Assembly (NCBI GenBank): GCA_002169365.1
Contig: NHLE01000030.1
Coordinates: 18,518-25,946, forward strand
DNA: 7,429 nucleotides
Source of the DNA: Pelagibacteraceae bacterium TMED259
Lineage (GTDB): Bacteria > Pseudomonadota > Alphaproteobacteria > HIMB59
Direction of reading: 5' to 3'
Part shown: one piece after another, positions 6,387 to 7,429 of the stretch
Layout: every line of letters begins with the position of its first letter
How positions within the stretch are numbered: position 1 is the stretch's first letter
The notes under the pieces: generated by a model
Database searches by the model: none
The model's input: the letters and a program-made list of their open reading frames with translations, nothing else
What the model was told of the DNA's origin: nothing
Position numbers and translations under genes: made by a program

Positions 6387-7291
6387 TCCTGATACCCCTC
6401 TATTTCATATCCAAACATATTTAAACAATCAACGAGTTCTTTATTGCCAATTTTAGCATACTCTAATGGATTGGCTTTAGCGGGGTCCTGTTCAGCTTCT
6501 ACTATGAACCACCCTTCATACTCATTTTTTGCAAGTGTTTCGATAACTTCTTTAAAATTTATACTCCCATCTCCAGGGACAGTGAAGGCTCCCTTTAATA
6601 CCGCATCTAGAAAGCTTTCCTTTGTACGATCTAAGCTGTTAACCACATCTGATCGAATATCCTTAGCGTGAAAATGGTTCATTCTTTTTGCGTATTTATT
6701 AATAACATTAATAGAGTTGCCACCAGCAAACGTCATATGACCTGTATCAAATAGTAGATAAACAGCTTCTCCTGTATTATTCATGAGAAGATCTAATTCT
6801 TCTTCTGTTTCAATTGCTGTACCCATGTGATGATGAAAGGATATGGGCATTCCAAAATCAGCACAGTATTCTGCAAAAGCAGTTAATTTTTTTCCATATT
6901 CTTTAAAGTCTTCAGGGTGAATTTTTCTTTTGGTGTTAAGTGGAGCATGTCGAACATTCTGGATAGTTCCTGCGGTCTCACCATAAACTAGGCAAGGTGC
7001 ATTTAAATCTCTAAATAAAGTAAGTTGCTCCAGAGCTTTGTCTTTTTCTTTTTCAAGTTCATTATCTAAGATTGTTCCAGAATACCAGCCTGATGCCAAA
7101 TAGAGTTTATGATTTTTAAGTATAGGGCCGAGTTCCTTTGATGTTTTAGGGAACTTACCCCCAGTTTCAACACCTGAAAAACCTGCAAGTCTTGACTCAT
7201 TCAAACAAGTTTCAAGTGTGGTCTCTCCACCAAGTTCAGGAAGGTCATCGTTTGACCAAGCGATCGGTGCAATTCCAAGTTTAGCTTTCAT
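6383..7291 (-). CDS. iolE: Inosose dehydratase (IolE), xylose isomerase-like TIM barrel
   Basis: A 302-residue protein that matches, from memory, the landmarks of Bacillus IolE (297 residues), which dehydrates 2-keto-myo-inositol in inositol breakdown. Matches run the full length: GIAPIAWSNDDLPELGG (6-22), a G-x-E-x-GG region at 40-45, FHHHMGT (152-158), LLFDTGH (179-185), HFHAKD (206-211), FTVPGDG (236-242) and VEAEQDPAKANPLEYA (264-279). In this TIM-barrel family the conserved His, Asp and Glu residues of these motifs hold the catalytic metal. AAAGGA (7304..7299) lies seven bases before the ATG, and a good promoter lies just upstream. It is the first gene of a two-gene unit with the SDR. 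A divergent start of a likely Gfo/Idh/MocA dehydrogenase at 7391 fits inositol dehydrogenase as partner. A closely related keto-cyclitol dehydratase remains possible. Confidence 0.9.
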   Translation of the reverse strand: MKAKLGIAPIAWSNDDLPELGGETTLETCLNESRLAGFSGVETGGKFPKTSKELGPILKNHKLYLASGWYSGTILDNELEKEKDKALEQLTLFRDLNAPCLVYGETAGTIQNVRHAPLNTKRKIHPEDFKEYGKKLTAFAEYCADFGMPISFHHHMGTAIETEEELDLLMNNTGEAVYLLFDTGHMTFAGGNSINVINKYAKRMNHFHAKDIRSDVVNSLDRTKESFLDAVLKGAFTVPGDGSINFKEVIETLAKNEYEGWFIVEAEQDPAKANPLEYAKIGNKELVDCLNMFGYEIEGYQE

Positions 7292-7315
7292 ATTAAATTC
7301 CTTTATGAATAAAAG

Positions 7316-7343
7316 ATCATACTTAAAAATATATCTTTGTGAA
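7316..7343 (-). promoter_or_regulatory. iolE: Predicted sigma-70 promoter of the iolE-SDR unit
   Basis: On the minus strand, TTCACA (7343..7338, 5/6) and TATGAT (7321..7316, 5/6) are 16 bases apart, the best promoter match in the window. Transcription would begin near 7309, giving a leader of about 18 bases that includes the AAAGGA ribosome site. An imperfect ATTC-N6-GAAT inverted pair (7297-7310) lies at the start site and could be an operator, but it is short. Confidence 0.5.
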
Positions 7344-7376
7344 AACTTTTTTATTTTTTTGTTTTATTAAGTAGTT

Positions 7377-7382
7377 TATAAA
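7377..7382 (+). promoter_or_regulatory. Possible -10 element of the plus-strand oxidoreductase gene
   Basis: TATAAA lies eight bases before the ATG at 7391, with no ribosome site between them. If used, the message would be leaderless or nearly so. The region 17 bases upstream is a T-run with no proper -35, so the call is weak. Confidence 0.25.
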
Positions 7383-7390
7383 ATTTCTAT

Positions 7391-7429
7391 ATGAAAAAAA
7401 TTAATATAGCAGTACTTGGTTGTGGCAGG
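7391..7429 (+). CDS. Likely Gfo/Idh/MocA family NAD(P)-dependent oxidoreductase (5' end only)
   Basis: The open frame starts at ATG 7391 and runs off the window after 13 codons: MKKINIAVLGCGR. A short basic start, one hydrophobic strand and then G-C-G-R is the classic first strand and glycine loop of Gfo/Idh/MocA oxidoreductases, which include inositol 2-dehydrogenase (IolG). It is divergent from iolE across 99 bases, so co-regulation from that gap is plausible, and an inositol or cyclitol dehydrogenase would provide the inosose substrate of IolE. With only 13 residues, another Rossmann enzyme is possible, and no specific gene name is justified. No Shine-Dalgarno sequence precedes the ATG. 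Confidence 0.6.
   Translation, partial: MKKINIAVLGCGR

Noticed and set aside
6444..6671. Plus-strand open frame of 75 codons inside iolE
   Set aside because: Antisense shadow of a confidently identified enzyme; composition follows the complementary codons.
7344..7366. T-rich run as a terminator
   Set aside because: No stem precedes it on either strand and it lies between divergent genes, where no transcript is expected to end.

Overview
The window is low in GC by eye, gene-dense and rich in Lys/Asn/Ile codons. Six genes are complete and two are cut by the window edges. AT-rich coding, very short spacers, a CUT2-type sugar ABC transporter and inositol-type catabolic enzymes suggest a streamlined marine alphaproteobacterium (SAR11-like, HIMB59/AEGEAN-169-like or similar). 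That placement is inference; no rRNA or marker gene is present.

Layout. Positions 1-3760 (minus strand) hold a sugar ABC transporter operon read right to left: periplasmic binding protein (2717-3760), double-domain ATPase (1123-2631), permease 1 (86-1126) and the start of permease 2 (1-86, cut). The last three genes overlap by 1 or 4 bases. The binding protein is set apart from the ATPase by a gap holding a strong hairpin. A 117-bp divergent regulatory region (3761-3877) with a perfect 17-bp palindrome separates this operon from a plus-strand gene (3878-5563). That gene encodes a 561-residue protein with an N-terminal winged helix and a cytosolic MBP-like solute-binding domain. It ends one base from the convergent minus-strand pair SDR oxidoreductase (5565-6386) and iolE (6383-7291), which overlap by ATGA. 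After a 99-bp divergent gap, a plus-strand gene begins (7391 onward) whose first 13 residues look like a Gfo/Idh/MocA oxidoreductase.

How the genes may work together. The transporter would import a cyclitol or sugar. The oxidoreductase(s) would oxidise it to a keto compound, IolE would dehydrate an inosose-like keto-inositol, and the winged-helix/SBP protein would sense the ligand in the cytoplasm and control the divergent promoters. The IolE assignment is strong. The ligand (myo-inositol or a related cyclitol) is inferred from it. The main candidate for a little-described system is the regulator: a one-component transcription factor whose sensor is a class II (MBP-like) binding protein, next to a transporter whose own binding protein belongs to the unrelated RbsB-like class I.

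No tRNA, rRNA, CRISPR array, insertion sequence or clear intrinsic terminator was seen. No gene-free stretch exceeds about 120 bases.
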